Made by a program: the position numbers and the translations under genes
Shown: piece after piece, positions 17,005-26,093 of the stretch
Position numbering within the stretch: position 1 is the first letter of the stretch
Layout: every line of letters starts with the position of its first letter
The notes under the pieces: generated by a model
Seen by the model: the letters and a program-made list of their open reading frames with translations, nothing else
Database searches by the model: none
What the model was told of the DNA's origin: nothing
Assembly: GCF_000427865.1 (NCBI RefSeq)
Contig: NZ_ATYV01000023.1
Location: 177 to 49,401, forward strand
Length of the DNA stretch: 49,225 bases
Reading direction: 5' to 3'
Source of the DNA: Corynebacterium sputi DSM 45148
GTDB lineage: Bacteria; Actinomycetota; Actinomycetes; Mycobacteriales; Mycobacteriaceae

Positions 17005-18019
17005 CCGTCAGGTTAAACTCTTCGAGACCCTCAGACACCTTTTCGATGCCGTCGACCGTGCGGATTGACGGGTTCATGTCGGCGCCTGCAACCAGGACGA
17101 ATCGCTCTTCCTGGACGGCGGTCATCTGGCTGGCGACCGGGTGGTTCTTTAAGTATTCGATTTTCGCCTCAGCTGACTCGGCGGTGACCGAGTCACGGGT
17201 GAGGTCGCCAATTACCAGGACGTCCGGGTCCTCAGCAGCGATGGCTTCCCAGCTCATCTGGGGCCATTCCTCGGTGCTGTCAGCGAAGACGTTGGTCAGC
17301 TCCAGGGAGTCCGCGATCAACTGCGGGGCGCCGACGCCGCCGGCCATGTAGGGAGCCTCAGAATCAGCGAACCAGAATGCGACGGTGGTGTCAGGAGCGG
17401 CAGAGGCTTCCGATGCGTCCGCGACGCGCTGCTCGAGCTCGTCGATGAGGGCGGTGCTGTCATCCTGGACGTCGAAAAGCGTTCCGAGGTCTGAGATGTC
17501 GTGGTAGATCGAGTCCCAGGTCAGCTGCTCATCACGGGCGCCGTCGGTGTTCGCGTACGAGGACTTCGTGCACTCGGTGTACGCCAGGTAGGCGGGCACT
17601 CCTAGATCTTCGTACTGCTCAGGGGAACCGGATCCGGTCTCGGAGAGAGTGTTGTAGAAGGACGCTGCGACGAAGTCCGGGTCTTCCGCTAGGACGGTCT
17701 CCAGGGAGGCGTTGTTCTCGGCGAGGCGGGGGATGTCGTCATTGGCATCGGCGAGATCCTCACGCACTGGATCGGTCCATGTGGCAGAGCCGACGACACG
17801 ATCTTCCTGGCCCATTGCCAGCAGAATCTCGGTAATGCCCTGATTGAGAGAGACGGCACGCTCGATCGGTTCGTCGACGGTGACCTCACGGCCGCAGTTG
17901 TCGATGGAAATCGGGTAGCCCTCGGAAGAGGAGTTCTCGGTAGTGTCGTTGTCCGCGCCGCAGGAAGCGAGGAACAGGCCGGTGACGGCGAGCGTCGGCA
18001 GAAGAAGTGAACGTGACAT
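16997..18019 (-). CDS. lipoprotein substrate-binding protein of the B12-type importer
   Basis: A 340-residue extracytoplasmic binding protein of the BtuF/FecB (class III) family. Residues 1-20 are a lipoprotein signal with the lipobox LASC, so Cys20 is the lipid anchor. Two lobes follow, with the typical ERAVSLNQGITEILLAMGQEDRVVG start of lobe 1. The ATG at 18019 has AAGGA 6 nt upstream. A cobalamin riboswitch occupies the leader, which strongly suggests that the ligand is B12 or another corrinoid. Close relatives are sometimes annotated as F420-0 importers; nothing here supports that. The gene is first in a three-gene operon transcribed away from uvrB. Confidence 0.9.
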   Translation of the reverse strand: MSRSLLLPTLAVTGLFLASCGADNDTTENSSSEGYPISIDNCGREVTVDEPIERAVSLNQGITEILLAMGQEDRVVGSATWTDPVREDLADANDDIPRLAENNASLETVLAEDPDFVAASFYNTLSETGSGSPEQYEDLGVPAYLAYTECTKSSYANTDGARDEQLTWDSIYHDISDLGTLFDVQDDSTALIDELEQRVADASEASAAPDTTVAFWFADSEAPYMAGGVGAPQLIADSLELTNVFADSTEEWPQMSWEAIAAEDPDVLVIGDLTRDSVTAESAEAKIEYLKNHPVASQMTAVQEERFVLVAGADMNPSIRTVDGIEKVSEGLEEFNLTDG

Positions 18020-18029
18020 GGTCGTCCTT

Positions 18030-18170
18030 CGTCAGTGGGCCCAGAACGCGGGGCCCGGTGGCTGATGGCACCGCGGTGACGCGGTGTATCGACGGGTGAT
18101 CGGACTCATGCCAAGGCATTTACCGTTGCGCGCCAGTTCCAGGTTTGCACTGGATTCCCACCGCCGATGG
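18030..18170 (-). promoter_or_regulatory. cobalamin (B12) riboswitch
   Basis: On the minus strand the leader contains the conserved aptamer pieces in the right order: GGGAATCCAGTGCAAACC (from about 18160), GGAACTG, GCGCAACGGTAAATG, and the B12-box-like ATGAGTCCGATCACC (18109-18095). Downstream, two GGGCCC arms (18056-18051 and 18042-18037) with an 8-nt loop form a stem just before the AAGGA ribosome binding site, a plausible expression platform. A TAAATT -10 box (18180-18175) would start the RNA near 18168, at the aptamer's 5' edge. Cobalamin riboswitches normally switch off uptake genes when B12 is plentiful. Confidence 0.9.
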
Positions 18171-18234
18171 GCTGAATTTACCATTGGCCGTTGTGGTGGA
18201 TTCGATCGACCAGGGAAGATGTCGATCCTGGGGT

Positions 18235-18247
18235 TACCATGGCCGGT
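18235..18247 (+). promoter_or_regulatory. uvrB -10 box, leaderless start
   Basis: TACCAT at 18235-18240 lies 7 nt before the ATG at 18248. No ribosome binding site is present, which fits a leaderless message and helps choose this start. No clear LexA box is seen in this short divergent region. Confidence 0.5.
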
Positions 18248-20350
18248 ATGGCATTCGCTGCAGAACAACCGGTCCTCGCGCACTCGGAGTTTCGCCCGGT
18301 GGGGGACATCGAACGTGCTGGTGGGGAGTTCGAGGTCATCTCGGATTATGAGCCCGCCGGCGACCAGCCGCAGGCAATCAAAGAATTAGCCGAGCGACTG
18401 GACCGCGGAGAGCGTGAGGTCGTCCTCATGGGCGCTACCGGTACCGGTAAGTCGGCGACCGCGGCATGGCTAATTGAGAAGACCCAGAGGCCGACGCTGG
18501 TGATGGCGCACAACAAGACCCTGGCGGCCCAGTTGGCCAACGAGTTGCGGTCGCTATTGCCGAATAACTCCGTCGAGTACTTCGTCAGTTATTACGACTA
18601 CTACCAACCTGAGGCCTACATCGCGCAGACGGACACGTACATCGAGAAGGACTCCTCGATCAATGAGGACGTGGAGAGACTGCGGCATGCGGCGACCTCC
18701 GGTCTCCTCTCGCGTAACGACGTCGTGGTGGTCAGCACCGTCTCCTGCATTTACGGACTGGGCACCCCGCAGTCTTACCTGGATCGGTCGGTGTTCCTCC
18801 GCGAAGGCGATGAGGTGGATCGTGACCAGTTCCTGCGGCTTCTTGTGGATGTCCAGTACACCCGCAATGACATCGCCTTCACTCGCGGCACCTTCCGCGT
18901 GAAAGGCGACGTGGTCGACATCATCCCGGCGTACGAGGAGCTGGCGGTTAGGGTCGAGTTCTTCGGCGATGAGATTGATTCGCTGTATTACTTGAATCCT
19001 CTGACGGGGGACGTCGTAAAGCAAATCTCTGAAGTTCGTATCTTTCCGGCGACGCACTACGTCGCAGGACCTGATCGGATGGAAAAGGCACTGAAGGCGA
19101 TCAAGGCCGAACTGGCCGATCGGCTTGCCGACCTGGAGAACCGCGGCAAGTTGCTGGAAGCGCAGCGCCTGCGGATGCGCACTGAGTACGACATCGAGAT
19201 GATCCAGCAAGTGGGATTCTGCTCGGGCATCGAGAATTATTCGCGGCATGTCGATGGGCGTGAGCCGGGTTCGGCGCCGGCTACGCTTATTGATTATTTC
19301 CCGGAGAACTTCCTCACCATCATCGATGAGTCTCACGTGACTGTGCCGCAGATCGGCGCGATGTTCGAGGGTGACGCCTCCCGCAAGCGCAACCTGGTGG
19401 ACTTCGGTTTCCGGCTGCCCTCGGCGATGGATAACCGGCCTCTGACCTTCAATGAATTCAATGACCGGGTTGGGCAGACCGTCTTCATGTCCGCGACGCC
19501 AGGTCCGTACGAGTTGGAGAAGGCCGGGGGTGAAGTCGTCGAGCAGGTCATTCGTCCGACGGGACTGGTCGATCCGCAGATCATCGTCAAGCCTACCCAG
19601 GGCCAGATTGATGACTTGATCCACCAGATCCGTACTCGCGCAGAGAAAAATGAGCGTGTCCTGGTCACAACCCTGACTAAGAAGATGGCGGAGGATCTCA
19701 CTGATTACCTCCTGGAGAACGGCATCCGCGTGCGGTACATGCACTCGGACATCGACACGCTCAAGCGCGTGGAATTGCTGCGGCAGCTGCGCCTCGGTGA
19801 GTACGACGTGCTGGTGGGCATCAACCTCCTACGTGAGGGCCTGGATCTTCCAGAGGTTTCTCTTGTGGCGATCCTCGACGCCGATAAAGAGGGCTTCCTG
19901 CGTTCTTCGACCTCGTTGATTCAGACCATTGGCCGTGCCGCCCGAAACGTCTCCGGCGAGGTCATCATGTACGCCGACCGAATCACCGACTCGATGCAGA
20001 ACGCTATTGAAGAGACCGACCGCCGCCGTGAGAAGCAGGTCGCGTACAACACTGAGCACGGCATCGACCCGCAGCCGCTGCGCAAGAAGATCGCGGACAT
20101 CCTTGATCAGGTCTACGACGACACTGACGGTGAGGCCAGCGGCGGTGTCGAGTCTGATGCAGCGGTGGCTGGTTCCGTCGACCGTGCCAACATGCCAAGC
20201 GCGCAATTGAAGAAGCTTATCGACGACCTGACCGAACAAATGGGCGCCGCCGCCCGGGAGCTGAAGTTCGAGCTGGCGGGACGGCTGCGCGATGAGATTC
20301 AGGACCTCAAGAAGGAATACCGCGCGATGGGTGACGCCGGAATCGACTAG
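18248..20350 (+). CDS. uvrB: excinuclease ABC subunit B
   Basis: A 700-residue damage-verification helicase of nucleotide excision repair. Motifs: Walker A GATGTGKS (about 62), the β-hairpin region [21 protein letters not shown] with its aromatic residues (about 115-136), DEXH box DESH (about 359), helicase motifs ILDADKEG and QTIGRAARN (about 540-570), and a C-terminal UVR domain (about 655-695) that binds UvrC. ATG 18248 gives the usual corynebacterial start MAFAAE; an in-frame ATG at 18239 is possible, but the -10 box placement favours 18248. UvrA, encoded at 26861, is its partner; UvrC is not in the window. Confidence 0.98.
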   Translation: MAFAAEQPVLAHSEFRPVGDIERAGGEFEVISDYEPAGDQPQAIKELAERLDRGEREVVLMGATGTGKSATAAWLIEKTQRPTLVMAHNKTLAAQLANELRSLLPNNSVEYFVSYYDYYQPEAYIAQTDTYIEKDSSINEDVERLRHAATSGLLSRNDVVVVSTVSCIYGLGTPQSYLDRSVFLREGDEVDRDQFLRLLVDVQYTRNDIAFTRGTFRVKGDVVDIIPAYEELAVRVEFFGDEIDSLYYLNPLTGDVVKQISEVRIFPATHYVAGPDRMEKALKAIKAELADRLADLENRGKLLEAQRLRMRTEYDIEMIQQVGFCSGIENYSRHVDGREPGSAPATLIDYFPENFLTIIDESHVTVPQIGAMFEGDASRKRNLVDFGFRLPSAMDNRPLTFNEFNDRVGQTVFMSATPGPYELEKAGGEVVEQVIRPTGLVDPQIIVKPTQGQIDDLIHQIRTRAEKNERVLVTTLTKKMAEDLTDYLLENGIRVRYMHSDIDTLKRVELLRQLRLGEYDVLVGINLLREGLDLPEVSLVAILDADKEGFLRSSTSLIQTIGRAARNVSGEVIMYADRITDSMQNAIEETDRRREKQVAYNTEHGIDPQPLRKKIADILDQVYDDTDGEASGGVESDAAVAGSVDRANMPSAQLKKLIDDLTEQMGAAARELKFELAGRLRDEIQDLKKEYRAMGDAGID

Positions 20351-20472
20351 GCCCGACCGGGGTGGACCGCGGGAACAGGCGAACAGTGGTTTTGATACCG
20401 TGTGGTCTTAACGTCCCGGAGGTTGAACACTGTACGCCGGGAGTCACACACCCCTCCTTGGAAAGGCATGCT

Positions 20473-20907
20473 ATGAGCGCATACAAGACCATCGTTGTCG
20501 GAACCGACGGCTCGAAATCCTCGATTCTTGCGGTTGAGCGGGCGTCCGCCATCGCCGCTGCCGTTGACGCCACGCTGATCATCGGTTGCGCCTACTACAA
20601 GACTCCGGAGGATGCGTCTCGTACCCTTCGCGCCGATTCCGTCGTCGTGCTGTCGGAGGAGCGGGCGAAGGAGAACTTCGCCGAAGCTGAGAAGGCCGCG
20701 AAGGACGCCGGCGCCATGTACAAGACCGAGGCCCGCGCTGGATCTCCGGCCGAGGCACTGATGGGGCTGGTATCTGAGTATGACGCGGACCTTTTGGTGG
20801 TCGGCAACCGCGGCATTAACTCCCTGACCGGGCGCCTGATCGGTTCGGTCCCCTCGGATGTGGCCCGCCAGTCTGACTGCGACGTGATGATCGTGCGCAC
20901 CGTCTGA
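20473..20907 (+). CDS. universal stress protein (UspA family)
   Basis: A 144-residue single-domain universal stress protein. The ATP-binding signature G-x2-G-x9-G-S is complete in GNRGINSLTGRLIGSVPSDV (about residues 115-134), so it belongs to the nucleotide-binding subclass, and the N-terminal VVGTDGSKSS supplies the conserved Asp. The ATG at 20473 follows GGAAAGG. Usp proteins help cells survive starvation and stress by poorly defined means. A strong terminator follows. The gene directly follows uvrB, as in C. glutamicum, with its own 120-bp upstream region. Confidence 0.93.
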   Translation: MSAYKTIVVGTDGSKSSILAVERASAIAAAVDATLIIGCAYYKTPEDASRTLRADSVVVLSEERAKENFAEAEKAAKDAGAMYKTEARAGSPAEALMGLVSEYDADLLVVGNRGINSLTGRLIGSVPSDVARQSDCDVMIVRTV

Positions 20908-20930
20908 TTCGCACTCGCCCCCAGCGATAA

Positions 20931-20964
20931 AGGGACTCCCCGACACAGGGGAGTCCCTATTTTC
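20931..20964 (+). terminator. terminator after the stress-protein gene
   Basis: AGGGACTCCCC and GGGGAGTCCCT form an 11-bp perfect stem with a 6-nt loop, followed by ATTTTC. It also separates the stress gene from the MFS tandem downstream. Confidence 0.85.
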
Positions 20965-20996
20965 AGGCCTGTAAACCTTGCCTCGAAAGGAGCTGA

Positions 20997-22163
20997 ATGA
21001 ACGACCATTTCCGCCCGTACGCTTCCCTGACTGCAGCGGCAGCTGTGGGCATCGCGATGTTCTTCACCGTGTACTCGCTCATCCCGCTGACCTGGTCTGA
21101 CCAGCCAGGGGCGAGTAGTGCGTTCATCGGCACCATGATGACCTTTGTCATTGCGGTGCAAGTGTTCGCTCCGGCGCTGGTGCGTCGGTATTCGCTCCGG
21201 ACGGTCATGGCCGCGTCGTTGGTGGCGATGGCGGTTGGTGTCCTCGTGACGGGATTGGCTGGGACGCTGCCGACGCTCATCGCCGCGGCAGTGCCGCTGG
21301 GACTGGGCTTCGGTGTGATGGTCGTGTCCGGAGCGCAGGGTGTGGCCCTCTTGGTCCCTTCCGGACAACTTGCCCGTGCGTTGGGCATCTACGGTTTGGT
21401 GTCGATGCTGGGCTCGGCTCTGGGCTCGCCGGCGGGTGTGCAGCTCACCTTGGCCTTTTCATCGACAGTGTTCGGGGTTGTCGCATTTATCCTCCTGCTG
21501 GTTGCATCGGGGCTGGCATTGACCATTCCGTCAGGCGTCGGCGTGATCGAGCCTGACGGACCCGGAGCCTCCTGGTCGTCCCGCGTACGAGTGATTGGCG
21601 ATGCGCTCTCAACGGCTCCGTGGTTCATCGTCGCGTTCTTGCTTCTGTCGATCGTGATCCTGTCGCACGGACTGACCAGTCTCCCCGTGACTGCGTCGGC
21701 TCTCGGCAGCGCGGCGGCAGTGATCTTCGTTGTCCAGGTCGGAAATGCGATTGGCCGTGGTTTCGGTGGCGAACTTGAGACCCGCACCGGAGCAATGACC
21801 ACGTCCGTTACTGGTGCGTTGCTCCTGGTGATCGGAGGTGTGACCAGTGTCCTGGTGGACAATTTCGCTGTGATTCTGGCGGCTGGCGTGATGATTGGTC
21901 TCGGAGTCGGCACGGTGCAATCGGTGACGCTGCACGCGGTGATGCTCCGGATGACACCTGGTCGCGCTTCGGTGCTGTGGAATCTCGGTCTCGACGGTGG
22001 ACTGTGGGCCGGAGGCATCCTTTGGGGTCTGCTGCTGACGGCCGGCCAGGTGAAACTCGGGGCTCTGGTCTTCGCTGCCTTGGTCGCTGTCGCTGGTATT
22101 GCGGTAGTGGCCCAACTTCGATCAGAGAACCGCGCCCGTCCAGCTGTGGAGGAGCTGCGCTAA
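20997..22163 (+). CDS. MFS transporter, first of a tandem pair
   Basis: A 388-residue membrane protein with about 12 hydrophobic segments and the small-residue-rich helices of MFS drug or metabolite exporters (for example GLGFGVMVVSGAQGVALLV and TPGRASVLWNLGLDGGLWAGGILWG). The start ATG at 20997 follows AAAGGAG. Its TAA overlaps the ATG of a paralogue of exactly the same length (TAATG). The substrate is unknown. No regulator gene is adjacent, and the strong terminator just upstream means it has its own promoter or depends on partial read-through. Confidence 0.85.
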   Translation: MNDHFRPYASLTAAAAVGIAMFFTVYSLIPLTWSDQPGASSAFIGTMMTFVIAVQVFAPALVRRYSLRTVMAASLVAMAVGVLVTGLAGTLPTLIAAAVPLGLGFGVMVVSGAQGVALLVPSGQLARALGIYGLVSMLGSALGSPAGVQLTLAFSSTVFGVVAFILLLVASGLALTIPSGVGVIEPDGPGASWSSRVRVIGDALSTAPWFIVAFLLLSIVILSHGLTSLPVTASALGSAAAVIFVVQVGNAIGRGFGGELETRTGAMTTSVTGALLLVIGGVTSVLVDNFAVILAAGVMIGLGVGTVQSVTLHAVMLRMTPGRASVLWNLGLDGGLWAGGILWGLLLTAGQVKLGALVFAALVAVAGIAVVAQLRSENRARPAVEELR

Positions 22164-23329
22164 TGGTGAGTCCTTTTGCTGCAGTCACGACGGCGGCCGC
22201 GAGCACCCTGGCGGTGTTCTATGCCGCTTATTCACTGGTCCCTCTTGTCTGGGCAGACGTGCCCGGAGCCAGCAGCCTGTTCATTGGCACGATGATGTTT
22301 TTCGTGTTGGCAGTCTAGGCGTTCGTTCCTCCACTGGTGCGACGATTTTCGCTGATGTGGGTAATGCTTACCGCCCTGTTCTCGATGGTGGTCGGCATTC
22401 TCTTGACCGGTTTCGCCGGAGGACTGCCGCTGCTGGTGGCAGGAGCTGTGGTGCTCGGCGCCGGGGCGGGAACCGCCATGGTCACTGGTGCGCAGGGCGT
22501 CGCTTTGGTGCTCGACCACCAGAAGTTGGCTAGAGGCCTCGGTGTGTATGGATTGGTCGCAATGGCGGCCTCTGCCGTCGGTGCTCCAGTCGGTGTCCAA
22601 TTGTCGCTGACCTACTCGGCAGCGGTTTTTGCGCTGTGCGCCACGGTGATTCTTGTGGTGGCCGTGGTTGTGATTCTGACGCTTCCGTCGGGCATTGGCC
22701 TTGGTTCGTCAGGGACGCGTGAACGGTTGACGTGGTCATCAAGGATTCGGTTCCTCGTCGGAGCAGTGTCGACGGCGCCGTGATTGATCGTCGCGTTCCT
22801 CATCTTGTGCACGGTTGTCATGTCACACGCATTGACGTCGTTGCCGGTGCTCGCATCAGCTATCGGAAGTGCATCTGCAGTCGTATTTGCGGGACAGCTT
22901 GGAAATGCCGTCGGACGAGGCTTTGGAGGAGAACTCGGAACCCGCGCCGGGACCTCTGGGTCCGTGGCGATTGCTGCGGCACTGATCGTCGTAGGCGGGA
23001 TTATCGGTGCGGTCTCCGGTTCGTTCTCTGGCGCAATTGCCTCTGGCGTGGTCATCGGTGTGGGCGTAGGCGTTGCTCAGTCGGTCACACTGCACGCGGT
23101 CATGCTGCGGATGACGCCAGGGCGAGCCTCCGTAATGTGGAACCTCGGATTGGACGGCGGTTTGTGGGCCGGCGGAATCATGTGGGGCCTCCTGCTTACT
23201 GCCGGTCAGGTATATGAGGGAGTGCTCGTTCTGGCCGCTGTGGTGGCGGCTGCGGGAATTGCGGTGATCGTCAGCCTGCGCGTGGAAGACCGAGCGCAGC
23301 GCGGTGTCAGGACGTTGTCGGCCGAATAA
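22163..23329 (+). pseudogene. MFS transporter paralogue broken by two in-frame stops
   Basis: The frame from ATG 22163 to TAA 23329 has 389 codons, the same as the upstream MFS gene, and aligns with it along the whole length, sharing TPGRAS-MWNLGLDGGLWAGGI near the end. Codon 52 (22316-22318) is TAG where the paralogue has Gln in VIAVQVFAPALVRR, and codon 207 (22781-22783) is TGA where it has Trp in STAPWFIVAF. Both are single C:G to T:A changes (CAG to TAG, TGG to TGA). No frameshift is present, so the decay is recent. It arose by tandem duplication; the intact copy may provide the function. Confidence 0.88.
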
Positions 23330-23392
23330 AACTGTTCAGAGAATGCCGGTATATGATCTGTGAGTTTTGTACTCAAAATTCAAGGAGAGATT

Positions 23393-23772
23393 ATGCCTGC
23401 AGAAGTCAGTGCCATTACCGCGTGGCAGTTTCAGTCTGAAGTTCCGATTCCTCAGGACATCGGACCGCTGTTGGTGCCGGGAGAAGTTCCGGTCGCCGCT
23501 TATCAGACTTTCCGCGACTCTGCGGTATTCACCGACCGCCGACTGATTGCCGTGACGCTCAGGGGCTCACCGGCAAGAAGATGGAGTTGTATTCGCTTCC
23601 CTACACGTCCATCAATATGTGGTCCTCGGAGAACGCAGGACGCATTGACTTCAACGCAGAGCTGGAACTGTGGACACGAGCTGGGCATATCAAGATCAAA
23701 CTCGGACGCAATGTCGACGTCCGCCGTCTTGACTCGATCATCGCCAACGCAGTTCTCGGCTCGCTTGTGTAG
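23393..23772 (+). pseudogene. bacterial PH-domain protein with a frameshift
   Basis: ATG 23393 follows an ideal AAGGAGA and a TATGAT -10 box (23352-23357). The first frame encodes MPAEVSAITAWQFQ and continues through DSAVFTDRRLIAVT. The rest of a bPH_1 (DUF1696-type) domain, beginning QGLTGKKMELYSLPY and ending at TAG 23772, is in the next frame. The switch falls near 23558-23562, where one base seems to be missing; restoring it would give a protein of about 126 residues. PH-domain proteins of this kind are small soluble proteins of unknown function. If translated as it stands, the product would have a scrambled C-terminus running past 23772. A sequencing error is possible. Confidence 0.8.
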
Positions 23773-23778
23773 GTGACG

Positions 23779-26067
23779 TCACAATCCCGGGATGCACTTC
23801 GGCGCACCGTTCTCAGAGACGACGACCAGCCGCTGCGTAGCCCGGGTCATTGCCACGTACACGTCCTGAAGTCCCATGGGGGACTCGTCGACGATGCGGT
23901 CCGGCTCGACCAGAATGACGTTGTCGAACTCGAGGCCCTTTGAATCCCGTACGCCGAGCAGCTGTACACCCTCCGGTGCGTCGAGGTCTGCCACCATTGA
24001 CTCTGGGGTGATGATGGCGGTGAGGCGGTTGTCGGAGGCGTCGGGAAGCACAAGCGCTTCAGCCACTGACCTAGTGACCACCGGTGCAACGCCGGTGGAC
24101 CTAATGGAGGTCGGTTCGGTTGCCTCCGGATCGATCTGGTGGAGGACTTCAACAGCCAGCTCCATGATCTCCGTAGGGGTTCGGTAGTTGATGGTCATCT
24201 CGTGCATGCGCCAGCGGTTCCCAATGATCGGGTCGAGGGCGTCTGCCCAAGAATCCGCGCCGGCAGGGGATCCGGTCTGTGCGACGTCACCGACCAGCGT
24301 CATCCAGCCATTGGGGGAGCGGCGGTGAATCATCCGCCAGGCCATCTGCGACATCTCCTGGGCCTCGTCGACGATGACATGCCCGTACGCCCAGGTGCGG
24401 TCCGCAGCAGCGCGCTGTGCCGTAGTCCGAGAGTCCCGGTCACGCTGACGCTCGGCAAGCCCCTCGGCGTCAATGAGGTCGTAGGCAGAGAGGATCTCGG
24501 CGGCGAAACCGTCGTCAAGATCTTGGGAAGCGGAACCGGTGAGCACGTCCAACGCGTCCTGAGCCTCCTCGATCTGCTGGAGCCAGGCGTTGCGGTCTTC
24601 TTCGTCGGCATCGCCACGGGTTGTTCCGAGGAGCTCCATGAGCTCATCCAAAAGCGGGGGATCAGACGGACTAAACGATCCGCCATCCTCCCGGTAGAGA
24701 GCTTCGGCGGTGACCTCGTCGTAGTCGCGGGCGGCCGAATCGATGCGGTCCCGGTCGCTGAAGAGATCGGACAAGAGCTGCTCGGCGGTGATCTCCGGCC
24801 AGAGTTCCTCGATGACCTCGGCGATGATGTCATCCTCCGCCAGCTCGGTGCGAAGATCCTCCACATCCGCTGCGGAGAGCAAGTTCTCACCACCGAAGGG
24901 GTCAGCGCCGATGGTGTCGGCGAGGGCGCGCGACATGGCGTTGTACATGTGCTTCCGGAAGGTGGGGCGTGCGAGATTGTGCGGACGGCGCGTGCGACGG
25001 GCACTGGACCTGGCGGCGTGGACCATCTCAGGTGTGATGGTAACGGCGACTTGATCAAGTTCGACGTCGATTGGCTCGTCCGGCACCACCTGCAGATCCC
25101 GGACTGCACGAGTGAGGATGTCGACCATCGCGGCAGAGCCCTTTACCTCCTGGGTAACCAATGACTCCTCGCCGGATCCGGAGACGCCAGGGTAAAGGTT
25201 CGCGATCGTCGACAGCACGACTCCGGTCTCGCCAAGGCTCGGCAAGACCTGTGAGATGTACTCCAGGAATGCGGGATTGGGACCGAGAATGAGAACGCCG
25301 GTTTTCTCCAGACGCTCTCGGTGGGTGTACAGCAACCATGCGACGCGGTGCAGCGCGACAGCGGTTTTACCGGTGCCAGGACCTCCTTGGACAACCATCG
25401 CCTGACGGGTCTGATCGCGAATGATCACGTCCTGCTCACGCTGGATAGTCTCTACGATTCCGCTCATATGGCCGGTTCGCGCGGAGTCTAGGACTTCACG
25501 CAGGACCTTCTCACCGCCAACGCCGGTCTCATCACGTTCGTTGTCTCCCGAGGAGGCTCCGTCGGGGCCGTACCCATCATCGGCACCGCCTGCTGGCAGG
25601 CTCAGCCATTCGTCGTCGACCTCGCGGAGCTTCCGGCCGCGGGTACGCAGGTGCCGGCGGAGCGTCACGTCTTCGGGGTGCGCAGTGGTTGCTAAGTAGA
25701 AGGGTCGCGCCTGGGGAGCGCGCCAATCCATGAGGAGCCCGCGATAGTCGTCGTTTTCATCGGAAAGGCCCATTCGTCCGATGTATCTGCGGTCGAGTTC
25801 CGGATGCCCTGGCACGGGATTCTCTGGGTCATCATCTGCAATGTCGATCCGCCCGAACACCAGACCGCTGGCGGCAGTCCGGAGTCGCTCGATCCGCTCT
25901 TGCAGGCGGTGGTATTCGATCTCGCGGGAGAGTCTGGCCTCCGGCTCCGGATCATCCTCAAGCATGATCCCGCGCAGTGAGTCCTCGTCGCACTGCAGCT
26001 CACCGTCAAGGTGCGCGTAGATCGCATCGAGATTCCGCTGTTCAGCGGGCAGATCAGGGTGGGGCAC
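23779..26067 (-). CDS. HelD/HelR-like RNA polymerase-associated helicase
   Basis: A 762-residue SF1 helicase of the HelD family. The N-terminal helical arm (residues about 1-60, with alternating charged residues) is the part that enters RNA polymerase in HelD. Walker A is QGGPGTGKTAVALHR (about 230), motif II is VIVDEAQEMSQMAWR, and motifs V and VI are DSKGLEFDNVIL and YVAMTRATQRL near the end. The acidic Gly/Asp-rich loop at about 180-200 is lineage-variable. HelR in other actinobacteria rescues stalled RNA polymerase and can give rifampicin tolerance. GTG 26067 was chosen because AAAGGAGA lies 4-5 nt upstream; the longer frame would overlap the upstream gene. It is probably co-transcribed with the MBL hydrolase, 26 nt away. 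Confidence 0.85.
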   Translation of the reverse strand: MPHPDLPAEQRNLDAIYAHLDGELQCDEDSLRGIMLEDDPEPEARLSREIEYHRLQERIERLRTAASGLVFGRIDIADDDPENPVPGHPELDRRYIGRMGLSDENDDYRGLLMDWRAPQARPFYLATTAHPEDVTLRRHLRTRGRKLREVDDEWLSLPAGGADDGYGPDGASSGDNERDETGVGGEKVLREVLDSARTGHMSGIVETIQREQDVIIRDQTRQAMVVQGGPGTGKTAVALHRVAWLLYTHRERLEKTGVLILGPNPAFLEYISQVLPSLGETGVVLSTIANLYPGVSGSGEESLVTQEVKGSAAMVDILTRAVRDLQVVPDEPIDVELDQVAVTITPEMVHAARSSARRTRRPHNLARPTFRKHMYNAMSRALADTIGADPFGGENLLSAADVEDLRTELAEDDIIAEVIEELWPEITAEQLLSDLFSDRDRIDSAARDYDEVTAEALYREDGGSFSPSDPPLLDELMELLGTTRGDADEEDRNAWLQQIEEAQDALDVLTGSASQDLDDGFAAEILSAYDLIDAEGLAERQRDRDSRTTAQRAAADRTWAYGHVIVDEAQEMSQMAWRMIHRRSPNGWMTLVGDVAQTGSPAGADSWADALDPIIGNRWRMHEMTINYRTPTEIMELAVEVLHQIDPEATEPTSIRSTGVAPVVTRSVAEALVLPDASDNRLTAIITPESMVADLDAPEGVQLLGVRDSKGLEFDNVILVEPDRIVDESPMGLQDVYVAMTRATQRLVVVSENGAPKCIPGL

Positions 26068-26093
26068 AGGTCTCCTTTGAACTGGTGGTGGGT

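Noticed and set aside
18239..18241. ATG 18239 as the uvrB start
   Set aside because: It lies on the -10 box; ATG 18248 gives the family's usual N-terminus and the leaderless spacing.
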